Part shown: positions 1-12,595 of the stretch, one piece after another
Numbering within the stretch: the stretch's first letter is position 1
How the letters are laid out: each line of letters begins with the position of its first letter
Assembly (NCBI GenBank): GCA_021014945.1
Contig: MU266625.1
Location: 1 to 29,292, forward strand
Reading direction: 5' to 3'
Length of the DNA stretch: 29,292 nucleotides
From: Leucogyrophana mollusca
Taxonomy: Eukaryota > Basidiomycota > Agaricomycetes > Boletales
Made by a program: the position numbers and the translations under genes
The notes under the pieces: model-generated
What the model was told of the DNA's origin: nothing
The model's database searches: none
The model's input: the letters and a program-made list of their open reading frames with translations, nothing else

Positions 1-700
1 CACTGGGGCACCCTTCCCCCCCTCATTCTTGTGGATTTCCATCACTGGCACGAAGCTCAAAGTGCTGTGTACAAGGTGCTACCACTCGCACAGTCAGCAT
101 ACCAGTTACTGTGGCTGAGAGTCACCACCAATGGTCCGAATTTTTCACACCGCACATCCCTTGATAAAAACTATGGGGCACTCTCGGGGTCGTTCATCTG
201 ATTATTTTCTATCCCTACAACATATTTTTATGTGCAGTATTTACCGTGCTACAGCCTGCGCACGCTGGGGCAGGCTTTTGTGCAAATTCGCACGAGATCG
301 CCGCCACCGCCAACTTTTCTGCAAACGGCAATAAGGTTTGTGAGCGGCGACGGTCAAGAGCAACTTGGACCAAATAGTAATCAATTTGGCTACGACCCCC
401 AATGCTCTGAATCAGCCAGACGCTGCAGGCTATAAAAATGTGTGCTTCCGACATTGTGAGCAAAACCCTTCAGAAGAAAAGTATACTATGGCTACAATAA
501 GTAAACAGAACGGGGGCTGCAGATTGAGAAGTATCAACAAGTTAGATATGTGTGTAAGTATATCAGGTAAATGGGTAGACGTATGGGTATAAAAGTCCTT
601 GAACTTGTGAAGATGACGATCGGGACCACTACGAGGCTAGGTTTCTGTGAACAGATTACAGAATGTTCGCAAGTAGAACAAAATCATATAACTGAAAGTA
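1..700. other. Gene-free stretch downstream of the zinc-finger gene
   Basis: I see no gene. All open frames are short (under about 100 codons), overlap on several strands and resemble no family. The stretch lies 3' of the minus-strand zinc-finger gene, so it probably holds that gene's terminator and 3' UTR plus intergenic DNA. A TATA-like string near 430 is not tied to any gene. Confidence 0.6.
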
Positions 701-2081
701 TCAAGGGGGCGAGTATTCCCGCCCATGCTTGCTTCGCACATGTCGCTTCATCGAGTCGATCCTCGATAAGACAGTACCGCAGCAAGGGCATTCACAGCCT
801 TCAGTTTCGCGATTTGGGTTGGCTGAGCACGATCTCTCCTCGTGCCGCCTGACATCGTGCTCCCGGGTGAAAGATGTCTTAGCGCAGTACTGACATCTGA
901 GCTTTTTCTGAAGAGTGAGAGTCTTTCGAAGAACCTTTTTCGGCTTCCCAATTCTGGCTGAATGCGACGATGTAATTTCACGTGAGGGACGTGCAGTCTG
1001 CGACGTTTTTCGGCGCTTTGATTGGCGGGACCCAGCGGGGAGAGAGGGAATGTACTCGTCACCACTATCGGCGTCGTCTTCTGCTTCGTCGTCTCTGGGG
1101 ATGAAAGGGGATGGATCCCGTTTGCGTTTCTCAAGAACACGCGCAGAAGGTGACGGCGTGGCACCCGCGGGCTGGGATGTGGGTGATTGTCCCTCAGGGA
1201 ATGCGTCATGGGGTGCAAGGAGGGATGGGTCCTCTGGTATGTCACTGATCTGTGAGACCTCAGGCGACAGGGGTACAAGCTGCAGATTTGGAGATCGAGA
1301 CAATGAAGGTGCTGCTGCCGAATAAGGGGAAGGAAGCGGCGAAACCCCGTGTTGTTCGGGTGTCTCTGCGATCGAGAGAGACTCCAGCTCGTCGCCTTCT
1401 GGGTGAACAATAGGCGACCAGAGGGCATTGGTCAACCACGGTGCAACCCCTTGCGGTTGCTCGGTTGTCGCTGGGAGTCGCGAAGGCGGTGAGAACATGA
1501 GATTGTTTGCGTAGGACGTCGATGTGTGGTGTGCTTCGCTTTGCTCGCAAAGGATGTAATCCATCGTGTGGTCATCATCGAAATAAGAGTCGTCGCTCCT
1601 CTGGCTTGGAGAGAATAGCTCAATCTGGGGAAAGCAGTGGACATTGTCCGGAGTTAGCAGCATGCTAGACGACGCCACGCTGAAAGGAGACGAGCCCGCA
1701 GACAGTGTATCGTTGTCATCCCCAGCATCACAAGAGACCTGCAAAATGGGGAGCTAGAAGTCATCTGTCAGAGAGATACGAGGATCATTGTGAATCGTCG
1801 TACGTCAATGGCTTGCTGAGAGCTCTCCTGCTGATCAGGGATCTGGATATATGTGTCGAAAGCGTTAACATCCGATCGAATGAAAGTGTCTGAGTCATGA
1901 TGGCCGTCTGAACCAGAGTCTCGAAGCAGCAGGCCACGGGAGCCGTTGAGGCAACCTTTCGAATCCCTAAGATCGTCTAGTGAGCCACTGAGGCTTGGTG
2001 AACGAGCAACGATACCTACCACATTGCTAGGCTTCCGACCCACATGTCAAGATCGCTTTGGAATGGTAGGTCGGTATTCAT
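701..2081 (-). CDS. C2H2-type zinc-finger protein, probable nuclear DNA-binding protein
   Basis: Model: exons 2081-2020, 1966-1804 and 1738-701, 420 aa. Introns are 53 and 65 bp; the second ends in a clear TTTTGCAG. The start is ATG 2081 (MNTDLPFQSDLDMW...); the frame of exon 2 has no ATG of its own, only a GTG at 2043, so an upstream exon is required. Residues 1-340 are Ser/Pro/Asp-rich and look disordered, with a basic patch (SKRRKTSQ) that could be a nuclear signal. Two fingers sit at the C-terminus: finger 1 Cys357, Cys360, His374, Cys379 (CCHC), finger 2 Cys392, Cys395, His408, His413 (CCHH). Two-finger proteins with a long acidic/Ser-rich N-tail are common in basidiomycetes and are usually treated as transcription factors. 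I recognise no ortholog and cannot name a target. The fingers are secure; the first exon is an inference. Confidence 0.75.
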
Positions 2082-4578
2082 GATGGGTGGAGAAGGTACA
2101 ATCGACACCAGTAGATGGCGGGCGGGGATGATGGGCGATTAGTACTGGGATAGCGAGATCAACAGAAAGGAAGGCGCTCTTATCAGTCCAGGGAACGAGT
2201 TGTTGACGCTTGAGGGTCCATCTCATAAAAACGTGTTGTCCACGCTCCTGGCAAGGCTGTAGACACGCGTATATTGTTCCGGGTTTGCCTTCTTTTGGCG
2301 CGACGAGAAGCTCGGAATAGGCGCCTGTCATTTGTGGTTTTAAACCTCCCGACGAGTGCTGCCTTGTGTACCCGTATCCTGCACCCTTTCGGATTCTACC
2401 TGGGCGCACCTGTGCGCAGGGGAGGTGGGACTCGTGTAAATTGGACGCATGGAGGGTACAAGTACATCTGCGTCGAGCGGCTCAAGTTCCCTGTCCATTC
2501 AGTACAGCAGGTACACAGCTTCAGTCCTGAGGTTCTGGGAAGAAACATCAGATTGACGCCCACTGACCATCGCAGGACTCGCATCAGGAACAAGCGCTAG
2601 AATAACAGGCGGGTACCCCACCTGGCGTGGGTCAAAAAGGCAGGTGACAGGAATTGAGCCGGGACACATGGATTCTGGAGACAACGTTTTTCGCGAATTC
2701 GAGGACAAGGGTCTGACATGACAACCTGAAGAACACGCGTAACCAGCGGGTCCAATTGTCCAGCATCTGCCACGCCCAGCGACAGCACCATCCAACGGGG
2801 CCCGTAAACACGACGGCCGCAAAAAAAAAACAGAACAATAACAAGCCAGTGGACAATAAACATGGACCCTCGAGTTACCTTGATTGTGGAGGCCTCAGTT
2901 TTAATCTCGTACAGATGTAGATTATGACCAAGTCATGACGAGTAAGTAGTTCATCGCGAACCCAGAATTTAGCGAGCTTCAGGGTGAATAATATACAAGC
3001 TCCCGCCAACCAAGTGTGCAGACACAGGCGCCGCGTTACGGTGGCCAGGCAAGAGACGTCATCATGAATGCACGATATACAGCTACAAAAGGATGTTGGA
3101 ACGACAGATTGTGTGGATCTCCCTACCTGTGCGAGATTCAGGGAGCATGTCCAAGCAACATGAAGTACCTCGGCGTGATCTTCAGTGTGAACGTGCCGCA
3201 GGCGTCCCCTTTGGTGGAAAAGGAGGCGCTCTGCTAACTTGACCTCGTGTCTTTGGTTTATATCAGAGTGACTGAGGTAGCCTCGTTGTTCAATGTCCAT
3301 GTGAAGCTTTGAATTCCCTGGAAACTCCCATTGGGAACCAATACGAGTATTCTCATGATGGCGCTGCTCCCCTGGCCGTTTTGGCTGTGTGAACCATTAA
3401 TACCTTCAAGCCGAGAGGCTGGACCCGGTTGCTGTACAATCCGATAATCCTCTTTGGTGGCTGCCTTGATGGATTGCTGAGCGAATCAGCAATTTCGATG
3501 TGGTTCGAATATTCTAAGTGGAGGCGTTCCACGTGTGTGTGAGTTGTGGCGGTATTGATTCAGCTCTAGCAAATGGTCCAGTAGAAGATGAGTCGATTGC
3601 TTGAGTTGATGATTTCGTAGAAAGCTTCAACCCATTTGACCTGAGAGCTTAGGTTTTGGTCCACCGTGACGGGATTGCAGGGGAGTGCTGAGTCGCTTCA
3701 TGCATCTAACCAGCTGCCTGCAGATGGCGGAAGGGGGTATATCGTCATCAGCGACCATTTCTTTATGCGTCGTTGGGCAAGATGTGGCAGGGCTCACCGG
3801 GACCTTTCGCACTCGCTCGGCTGTTCAGGCTCTGAGGCCGCTGGCCCTGTGTTACCTTGTCAGCTCGTCTTCGGCGCACTTGTAACATATCTTCGATTCG
3901 GCGGGGTTAATTAAAATCAAAAAAAAACCAAGTCTCGGAGCAAAACCGGACACTCCATAAGATTCCTATGCAACGGACAAGTTATGTTGCTGGACTCGGA
4001 AGATAATGACATGCACATGCGCCTAGTTGAAAATTAGCTTGCTGACCATTAGGTGTTGTCCAAGATGTCCCAAAGTTCAAGGAGACTTTGAGCACGATTT
4101 TGTATCTGCACACCACCGAATTGGCATGTATCAAAAACATCTGCGTTCGTACGACATAGTTCGCTGACCACATGTCAGTGGAAGAAACAAACTCCAACCT
4201 GCGATTGAGTGAGAGTGGTGTGGGGGAAAGGAATCCAAGAGCCAATCTTGAGCCAATCAGTACCATGTTACGTGCCAGCCTGGGCCTGGGTCGATTGTAC
4301 GGAACCCAAAAAGGGTTCGGGTGGTGGTTTGTTGTCGATGCTGGGTTGAAGTTCCAGTCTTCTGCATACGACTTCGCCTTCATTTCTGCGCATGTCTTAC
4401 ATTCTTTGAGGACCGCTACGCGTTTCGTATTACGACTTACGATCCCGAGCCTATATACGACTATTCCAGGCGATACCTTTCGAATTCTGAACGCCACTAT
4501 ACCACACCACTGCTTGATACCACGGGAGCTCAAAGACACTCAGGCTAACCATACGACGCGGCATCGAATTGTAGAACA
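2082..4578. other. Gene-poor 2.5 kb between the zinc-finger gene and myosin
   Basis: No supported gene. This should hold the divergent promoters of the zinc-finger gene (left) and myosin-II (right). Open frames on both strands reach 100-190 codons but most start at GTG or TTG and none resembles a family. An A-run lies at 2821-2830. ACGCGT hexamers occur at 2265-2270, 2735-2740 and 4418-4423, the last about 155 bp before the myosin ATG. Confidence 0.6.
4242..4257 (+). promoter_or_regulatory. Tandem CCAAT boxes upstream of myosin-II
   Basis: Two CCAAT pentamers, both within the string GAGCCAATC or AGCCAATC, lie at 4242-4246 and 4253-4257. They are 11 bp apart, about one helical turn, and about 325 bp before the myosin start codon. 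Fungal CCAAT boxes are bound by the HAP/NF-Y complex. Whether these are used is inference. Confidence 0.35.
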
Positions 4579-7500
4579 ATGGCTGCCCCGCGGCCTTCGC
4601 AGAGTGCAGAAGCTGCTCGTGCAGCTGCCCTTCAAGCTGAATTCAACGAGAAGAGGTGGGTATGGGTGCCTGATGAGAAGGAGGGCTACCTTGCTGGGTG
4701 GGTTCATCAAGAGGACAATGAGACGGGGGAGATTGTGATGTCAGCAGGCGGAGAGGTATGTCCATTGCCTGAAATATTCAGCATGTCTGCTAACACCTAG
4801 CACGATGGTGCTATACAGATACGCAGAGTGCCTTTGTACGCACTATCGAAGATGAACCCCCCAAAGTTTGACAGAGTCGACGATATTGCCGACTTGACAT
4901 TTTTGAATGAGGCCAGCGTTGTCCACAATCTTCGTTTAAGGTATGGCTCTGGAGCTATCTACGTGAGTCCTAATTGCGCCTTTCGCATATTTCCCGTAAC
5001 ATGTGGTCATTCCACTCCTAGTTTATGTCTATGCCATGTTAAACGTATACTGATGTGTACTGTACAGACGTACTCCGGCTTATTCTTGGTCGCGATCAAC
5101 CCATACCAGCATTTGCCACTGTACACAGACGCCATCATACAGCAATACCGGAACAAACGACGAGATGAAAACCCGCCCCATATATTCGCGGTTGCTGAAC
5201 GTGCTTGGGTGAATATGGGTGAAGAGCGCGAGAATCAGAGCATTCTTATCACGTATGTTCTCAAATCCGCTTGTTGCTACTTCAGTCTCGATTGACATCG
5301 ATCATTGGAAGTGGTGAATCCGGCGCGGGGAAGACCGAGAGCACGAAGAAGGTTATTCAGTATCTTTCGGCTATTGCAACGGATGCCCATCCTCCTGCCT
5401 CATCCCATTCCCAATCACCTTCCGTTTCGTCAACATATGCTTCCATCCCGGCGACAGGACTGCCGAGAAGTAACTCGTTTAGGAATAGAACAACAGTCGT
5501 TCCAGCAAGTGGCTCCGGTAGCTCACTTACTGCCAAGGGTCGCTTGGGTCTACTCGAAAGGCAGATTATTCAGGCCAATCCGATTCTCGAAGCCTTTGGT
5601 AATGCACAGACCCAACGAAACAACAACTCGAGTCGCTTTGGCAAATTCATTCGCATCAGTTTTGCTCCAGACGGAAGTATTTCCGGTGCCAACATTGATT
5701 GGTATCTGCTGGAGAAGAGCCGAGTCGTTGTGAGAAGCAGCGCGGAGAGAAACTTCCATGTGTTCTATCAACTAATGTCCGGCGGCGGGTCGCTGAGGGG
5801 CAAGTACTCTTTGTCGCTTAAGAAGACCTTTGCTCATCTTTGTATAGATGCCCTCTTACTGGATAGCGGCGTGGAGGATTACGAGTTTTTAAATAAGAGC
5901 AGACGTGAAGTAGATGGTGTCAACGACAGAGATGACTGGGATGCCTTGATAGTAAGAGTGCAAAGTTTATCATCGGCCCAAGTGTTGATTAAATCCTGCA
6001 GAGTGCCCTCGACGTTGTGGGTTTCACACAAGCTGAGCAGTTCGACCTGTTTCGCATTGTGGCCGCAATTTTGCACATCGGCAACATCGTGATAACGGCT
6101 ACCAAGGCTGACGATGCGGTGATGCCCGATCCATCACAGGCTGAACGGGTGTGTCACCTGCTGGGGATCCCAGTTGCGGAGTTCACCAGAGCAGTTTTGC
6201 GGCCGCGAGTGCTTGCTGGACGAGAGTGGGTTACGCAAGCGAGGACTAGACAGCAGGCCTTGGATGAATTGGCAGCCCTCAGCAAGACTCTGTACGAGAA
6301 ATCTTTCGGTGCTTTGGTGGATCGCATCAACCGCGCCCTGGACCGTCCGTCGTCAAAGTCTACTTTCATTGGTGTTCTGGATATTGCCGGTTTCGAAATC
6401 TTTGATATCAATACCTACGAGCAACTCCTCATCAACTTCACCAACGAGAAGTTACAACAGTTCTTCAATCATCACATGTTCGTGCTAGAGCAGGAGGAGT
6501 ATACCCGGGAAGGCATCGAATGGGACTATGTAAACTTTAAGCTCGACTTACAGCCTACCATCGATCTCATCGAGACCAGCGGAAACCCCATCGGCATTCT
6601 GAGCTGCTTGGACGAGGAGTGTATCATGCCCAAGGCCACCGATCTCACGTTCACGGAGAAAGTCAATGCCATGTGGAAAGGCGAGCTCCGCCCTGGCGAG
6701 CATCCTCATCCTGGCCGCACCAAGTATAGCCTTCCAAAGTTCGAGCAGGGATTCATCATCAAGCACTATGCAGGCTATGTCGAATATAGGACAGATGGCT
6801 GGCTGGAGAAGAACAAAGATCCTCTGAATGACAACCTCACTCGCGTTCTGGCCTCCTCATCCGAGCATTACGTGTCTTCCCTCTTTGAAGACCACAGTAA
6901 TCTTCTGTCCGATGTCACACTTCCTAGTGGGACTGCAGGCCGGAAACGCGGAATGAAGAAAGGTGCATTCAGAACGGTAGCGCAAAGGCACAGAGAACAA
7001 CTGTCCCTTCTCATGGCTCAACTGCAAGCAACACAGCCTCACTTCGTCCGGTGCATCGTGCCTAACGTCAACAAGAAGCCGGGGAGGGTCGACGTCCCCC
7101 TGGTGCTAGATCAGCTGCGTTGTAATGGTGTCCTAGAGGGTATTCGCATTGCCCGTCTTGGTTATCCCAATCGACTTCCGTTCGTCGAATTTCGACAACG
7201 CTACGAGATCCTGACTCCCGGGATCATTCCACGTGGCTACATGGATGGTCGTAAAGCCTGTCTAAGAATGGTAGAGGCCCTTCAACTCGACAATGAAATA
7301 TTTAAGGTTGGCACCTCGAAAATCTTCTTCAAGGCCGGTGTTTTGGCGGAACTCGAAGAACGTAGGGATACACTACTGTTCGACGTTTTCTCAAGACTAC
7401 AGGCCGTGGCGAGGAAATATTCTGCCCGGAGGCAGATGAAGAAGATCCTCAACCGCGCTGTTGCTATTCGCACCATTCAGCGTAACGCTCGCGTCTATGG

Positions 7501-10500
7501 TGATCTGAAGGAATGGCCTTGGTGGCAATTGTACACAAAGGTTGGTTTGCGTCTTTATGCTCTAATCAGTCGGCTGATTTACTACAGGTACGTCCCCTAC
7601 TTGCCGCCACCAGGAACGACGAGGAGCTCCGGCGGAAAGAGGTCGAGCTGCAACTTGTTAAAGAGCGTGCCGAACGTGATCAACGCGAGCGCGAAACCCT
7701 CCAAAATGTCAAGATGGCCCTAGAGGCGGAGAAGCGACGAGTAGAGGAAGACCTCGAAGCTGAGCGTGCCCTTGCTTTGGACAAGGACGCCTTGCTTGAA
7801 CGAAGTAAGCACAGAGAAGCTGAACTTGAAGAGGAGATTGTTGCCCTTCATGCCGATCTCGATGTCCTCGACTCTCAGCTTGATCGGGCTTTGAAACTCC
7901 AGAAAGAGGGAGATGAGAAGCACGAGACCTTGCGAGTAGCATTCGATCAAGCTGCGGAGCACCTGGTGCGCCTAGAAAGCGAGCAGCAAGAGTGGAGGAG
8001 CAAAGAAACTGCGCTTTCCGAGCTCCTAGCCTCGGTGCAAGACGAGATGACACAATTGCAGGACCAGCGAGACGAGCTGCAAAAGCTGAACGAGGAATTC
8101 GCCAGTGTCGTCTCTCAGCGCGAGGAGGACTTAGCTCGTGTGAAGGAACGCTCTGAATTATCGGTGAACGATTTGCAGCTGAAGTTCGACGCAGAGCTTC
8201 GGAACAGGCAAGCGGTTTCGGATTGATTAAGACCATCCTCTGGCTAACGAAGTTATCAGAGATACTCTCAATGTCAAAATCAAGCAGCTTGAAGATAACG
8301 CCCGGCATACCAAGGACCAGCTTGGAGAGCTCACTCGTACGGCAACTGAATACTCAAACATGATTCAGAAGAAGGAGGAAGCTATCACACAAGTAGCATC
8401 CGACCTTACGATCTCCAAGAGGGATCGTGCCCAGCTTCAGAAACAAACTCTCGAACTGCAAGCACTGATTGACAGACAGAAGGCTGAAATTGACGCATCT
8501 AAGGCCGACTCGGACCGTACCATGGCCGCAAAAGCCAAACTGCAGGAGGAGCTAGACGATCTGCGGGCTTTGATGGAGACGAAGACGAGTGAAGAATCTC
8601 GCCGCATGGAGGTGGAAAAGAGCAAAGAAGAAGAACTCGCTGATCTGCGAAGGCAAGTGGGCGACTTGCAGAACGTACTCAACGAGCTCCGCCGAGCAGC
8701 ACTGGACAACGAAAGCAAGCTCAAAGTAGAACTCGACAAGATCGGTCGTCAACACGCGCAGCTCGAAGGAGCTCACGGCTCTTTACTGCAACGGGAACGT
8801 AGCACTAAAGAGCGAGCTACAAAGGCTGAGGCCGCTATTGCGGACTTGGAGAAGACGAAGCGAGCGCTTGAATCGGAGGTGCAAGCTTTGCGTGCTCGAC
8901 AAATTGATGGCGATGGACAACTCGCCGAGGCACTCAAAGTGAAGGAGGCGAGTGGCATCGCACAGCTTGATCTCGTCCAGTATTGACCACACCATCAGAG
9001 TCTCCAACGCCAACTGTCTCAATCCCAGGCCAAATGCGATGGCTTCGAAGACACCGTCTTGCAGCTGGAAAGAGATGCCCAGGCCCACGAACGCCAGTTA
9101 GAGGCCAGCCGAAGGCAGTTGGAATCCGAGTCCGCGAAATGCAAACAGCTCCAACAAGTGATCTCCCATCAGAAAGGAGAGCTTGCTCAGAGCAAAGATC
9201 GCCTCGCCAAATTCGACGCCGAACTCAATAAGGCTCTGACGGATCTCAAGAACCGCGAATGGGACGTCAAACAGTTAGAGTCCAGACAAGACAGAACCAT
9301 TGTAGAACACGTGCACGTCCTCGAGAAAGCAAAGCGCGTGACGGACCAGCAACTCAAAGATGCGCATGAAGAATTGCAAAAGAACGCTGTTTATATTAGG
9401 TCACTCGAACAGGCAAAGAAGGCGCTCGCACGCGACCTGGAGGATTTCACCAGGGAGACGAAGCTAGAGCAAGTGGGTTTGCGCGCTGCGGAGAAGGTGG
9501 TGAAGGTTCAGGAGGAAAAGGCAACACGGGCTCTTTCAGCGGCCGAGACAGAGAGGAAGGCAAAGGAGGCTGCCGAACTGCATTGCCGCAGACTTCAGGT
9601 GGAACTCAATGACGCTCGAGGTGAACTGGAAACGACCCAACACAACTTGACCGTGGCTCAACGATCGAAGGAGAATCTGGAAAGCGAACTCGCCAGGCTC
9701 GTTGACGATATTGAACCTCCACAGACGAACATCAAATCCCAGCGGCAATTTGAAGCCAGAATTGCCGAACTCGAAGAACAGCTTCGCGAAAACAAGACGA
9801 CCGAGTCCATGGCTGCTCGGATCAGAGGCCACGTCGATCGTCAGCACCAAGAGATCCGCAACCTCATCATGAAGGATTGTCCCAAAGGCGACGCTTTCCG
9901 TAACCGACTGATGCGGGAACTTCAAATTGCGGATGAAGCCCTTCAGAGAGAACTATTGGCACATCCACGACAAGAGCTGGCTAAGGGCATTAATGGTGCT
10001 GGGCCTCCTTCCACGCAACCAACTGCACGGCGCCAGAGTGCCGCAGCTCCTCTGCCCGATCCGAGACCTCAGCAGCCCGACGGGTCGAACCCCGATCCTC
10101 AAACCACTGCCCTTAAGCAGCAAGTCCAAGTCCTCGAGCTCCGGATTGCAGCGTCGGATCGCATTCGCCAGCACCTCGAGGGTTTGATTCACGATCTCAC
10201 CGCAGACCTTGAGAGTAGTGATGAATCAAAGCAGTCGTTGCAAAGTTATCGACAACGTTTATCCCAAGAGAACTCCAGGCTTGCAGCTCTGCTACAAGAT
10301 GAGGCGAACGCCCGTCGTGCTTCGGAGTCAGCTCAGATCGATGGCGTTCAAGCGGTGTGGGACCGGTTCCAAAACACAATTGCAGAGGAGCGAAATGCGT
10401 ATGCTCGCTTGGATGATTCTCGGAAAGCTTTGGTAAGCTCACATCTCTGGTCGACTCGGTCACTATTGTTCTTACCTTCGACATGACACAGCTCGCCCAG

Positions 10501-12595
10501 CAGCGCAATTCCCAAGTGGAGTTGGAGGAAGTCCGCACCCGTCTCCGTGATCTTTCGCAATCCAAGAAACAGGTTGAGAATGAACTTGCTGATCTTCAAG
10601 ATAGATTAGAAGCGGAATCCGTTGACAAAGGCGAAGCCCTGAGTGAGTGTGGCAGGTCGCTTTATTCACTTCGTAATTGACTCGCGACAGGTGCCAACCG
10701 CGAGCTGACAGCGAAAGTACAAGAATTGCAAATAACCTCCGCCGCCGCGATCGCTATGCAGTCTGGTGCGTGCGGTTTTCCGTTCTCCCAAAGCCAAACC
10801 AGACAATCTATGTTTGCAGAGTTGCAAGAAGCTATCGAGACTTACAAGGAGAAAACTCAAGTCGATACCCGAAGACTCGAAGAGGCCGAAATTGCAAGAG
10901 CCAAATCTACACGCGCCGAAGCTTTTGGTAAATCTACTTCATCTGTAAGGTGGCTACGTCTCTGAACGGCTTTCGTACCCAGCCCGGCGAGCCCTTGCGG
11001 ATTTAGAAAAGGCGCATGCTGATTTACTTGCGGATAAAACGATGACGATTGACCGTCTGGAGGCCACTGAGAAGAAGTTACGCGACCTGGAGGTAAAGAT
11101 CGAAGAGGAGGGGCGAGAATCCTCAGAACTGGGTATCCACAGACACCGCCTTACCGAGCAACTGCAGGACGAGCGAAAGCAGCACCAGAAGGATCTTGCG
11201 GAGCGCGATTTCGCAGGAGACCAGACGAGAAAGAAGTACCAAGGTAAGTGCCTCTGCCGTACGCCTCGGCTCGTCATTCACACAAATTGTCCTCATTAGC
11301 TGAACTTGCGCAATTGAGCGAAGGTGGGCCATTATTGACTTTCATCACGGTCCCAGTGCCATAACCTACCAACCATTCAGAATTGCAATCTCAGCGAGAC
11401 ACGATGAGCAGGCTTCGGGAGGATAACCGCAAGATTCGCTCCGATTATGACGAACTACAACTTCGGTTCGATGACGAAGTTTACAGCGGCGGTGCTTGGA
11501 AAAAGGAAAAGGAACGCATGGAGACCAAGATCAGCGACCTTACCAAAGCTTACGAAACGTCTACCACTGCCCAGTCGGACCAACAAGCACAAATCGTATC
11601 ACTTCATTCCCAAGTCCGGGAACTTAGGAGCGTGCTGAACGACGCGGAAGCTGATCGGGCTATGCTTCAGAAAGCTCGTCGTTCGCTGCAGGCCGAATTA
11701 GAGGGCATAAAGCTTGATCATGTCGACGCGAACAAGATGTCATCGGACCGAGAACTCCAAAAGCTGCAGTTGAAGAAACAGGACTTGGAACGGTCTCTTG
11801 AGGAGCAGGAAGATCGGGTTGCTATGGCCTTCGACCGGATGAAAAAGGCGGAGGCTCACGCTGGCGAAAGTCAGGCCGAACTTGATCAAATCAGGGTGGA
11901 AAACTCGGAGCTTGATAGGAAGAACGTGGGTCATTCCTCGCATGCTTATCCGCCTGGTCGATTAATGTCGGATACAGGCATACCTTGAGAAACAGGTGAA
12001 AGACCTGAATGTTCGCATCGTGGACCTCGAAACCAGGTCCTATTCGAACACACCACAACCAACAGCAACAGTTCGGCAACTACAAGCTTACGTTGACGAG
12101 CTCACCGAACAGCTCAACCAGCGGCCTAACGAGCGCGATTCTGGTCGTCTACGTTCCTCCGATAAAGCAGTTCGAGATGTGCAGACGCAGTTAGCGGAGA
12201 GCGACCGGCAGCGCATACGGCTGGAGCAGGAGAGGAAGTCGCACGAAGCTCAAATACAGGCGCTCCGGCAACAGCTGGATAAAGCTGTAAGTCTCTCGCT
12301 TTAGCCTTGCGTTTCGTGATAGCTTGACCTGCTGCCCCAGCAAACCGAGGAAAGCAACTTGCAGCTTGAGAAACGACGTGCAGAGCGTGAGGCTGGAGAT
12401 TACAAGCAACAGACTCTCAAGTACGTATTTCCATCCCCAACCAATCCTTCCTTGCTCTTCATGCCTTTCAACAGCCTGGGACGCGAGGTGGAACGGCTGC
12501 GAAACCGCCTAAGTAGACCTCCATCTTCTATCGGGGATGCTGGTTCCTCTTTCGGTGGTTCCACTATTGGTTCTCCCCGCAAGGTTGATTCATAA
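4579..12595 (+). CDS. MYO1: Class II myosin heavy chain (conventional myosin, cytokinesis)
   Basis: Actin-based motor that forms the contractile ring at septation. Exons: 4579-4755, 4801-4962, 5068-5252, 5312-5951, 6002-7540, 7588-8207, 8260-8947, 8999-10432, 10492-10642, 10691-10765, 10820-10927, 10983-11243, 11300-11323, 11381-11925, 11978-12286, 12341-12420, 12475-12595; total 2372 aa. Order of domains: N-terminal SH3-like segment; P-loop GESGAGKT at about 176-183; Ser/Thr-rich loop-1 insertion about 200-250; switch [11 protein letters not shown] at 278; switch [10 protein letters not shown] at 515-522; actin-binding HFVRCIVPN at about 734; SH1/SH2 helix [18 protein letters not shown] at about 758; one IQ-like motif at about 876 ending in the class II lever-arm [14 protein letters not shown]; then about 1400 residues of coiled coil to a Ser/Gly-rich tail. 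A Pro-rich break interrupts the rod near 1672-1705. Introns 6 and 7 are best read as GC-AG. The splice at 5311/5312 uses an AAG acceptor and rebuilds the P-loop exactly. Length fits fungal myosin-II. Confidence 0.97.

Noticed and set aside
2047..2409. Minus-strand frame as an upstream exon of the zinc-finger gene
   Set aside because: It ends in a stop just before exon 2. ATG 2081 in another frame with a 53-bp intron gives a simpler start and a clean splice.
2875..3300. Minus-strand 141-codon ATG frame
   Set aside because: Sequence looks random (scattered Cys and His, no domain), with no flanking splice signals that extend it.
3982..4539. Minus-strand open frame of 185 codons upstream of myosin
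   Set aside because: It begins at GTG, has mixed composition, no family resemblance, and covers what should be the myosin promoter.
4172..4738. Plus-strand 188-codon ATG frame overlapping the myosin start in another frame
   Set aside because: No family resemblance, and it overlaps the certain first exon of myosin. It would matter as an upstream ORF only if transcription starts before 4172, which I cannot tell.
7513..9231. Frame breaks in the myosin rod near 8224 and 8984 as disabling mutations
   Set aside because: Both stops fall inside short introns (GC-AG or weaker GT-AG) that restore a continuous coiled coil.
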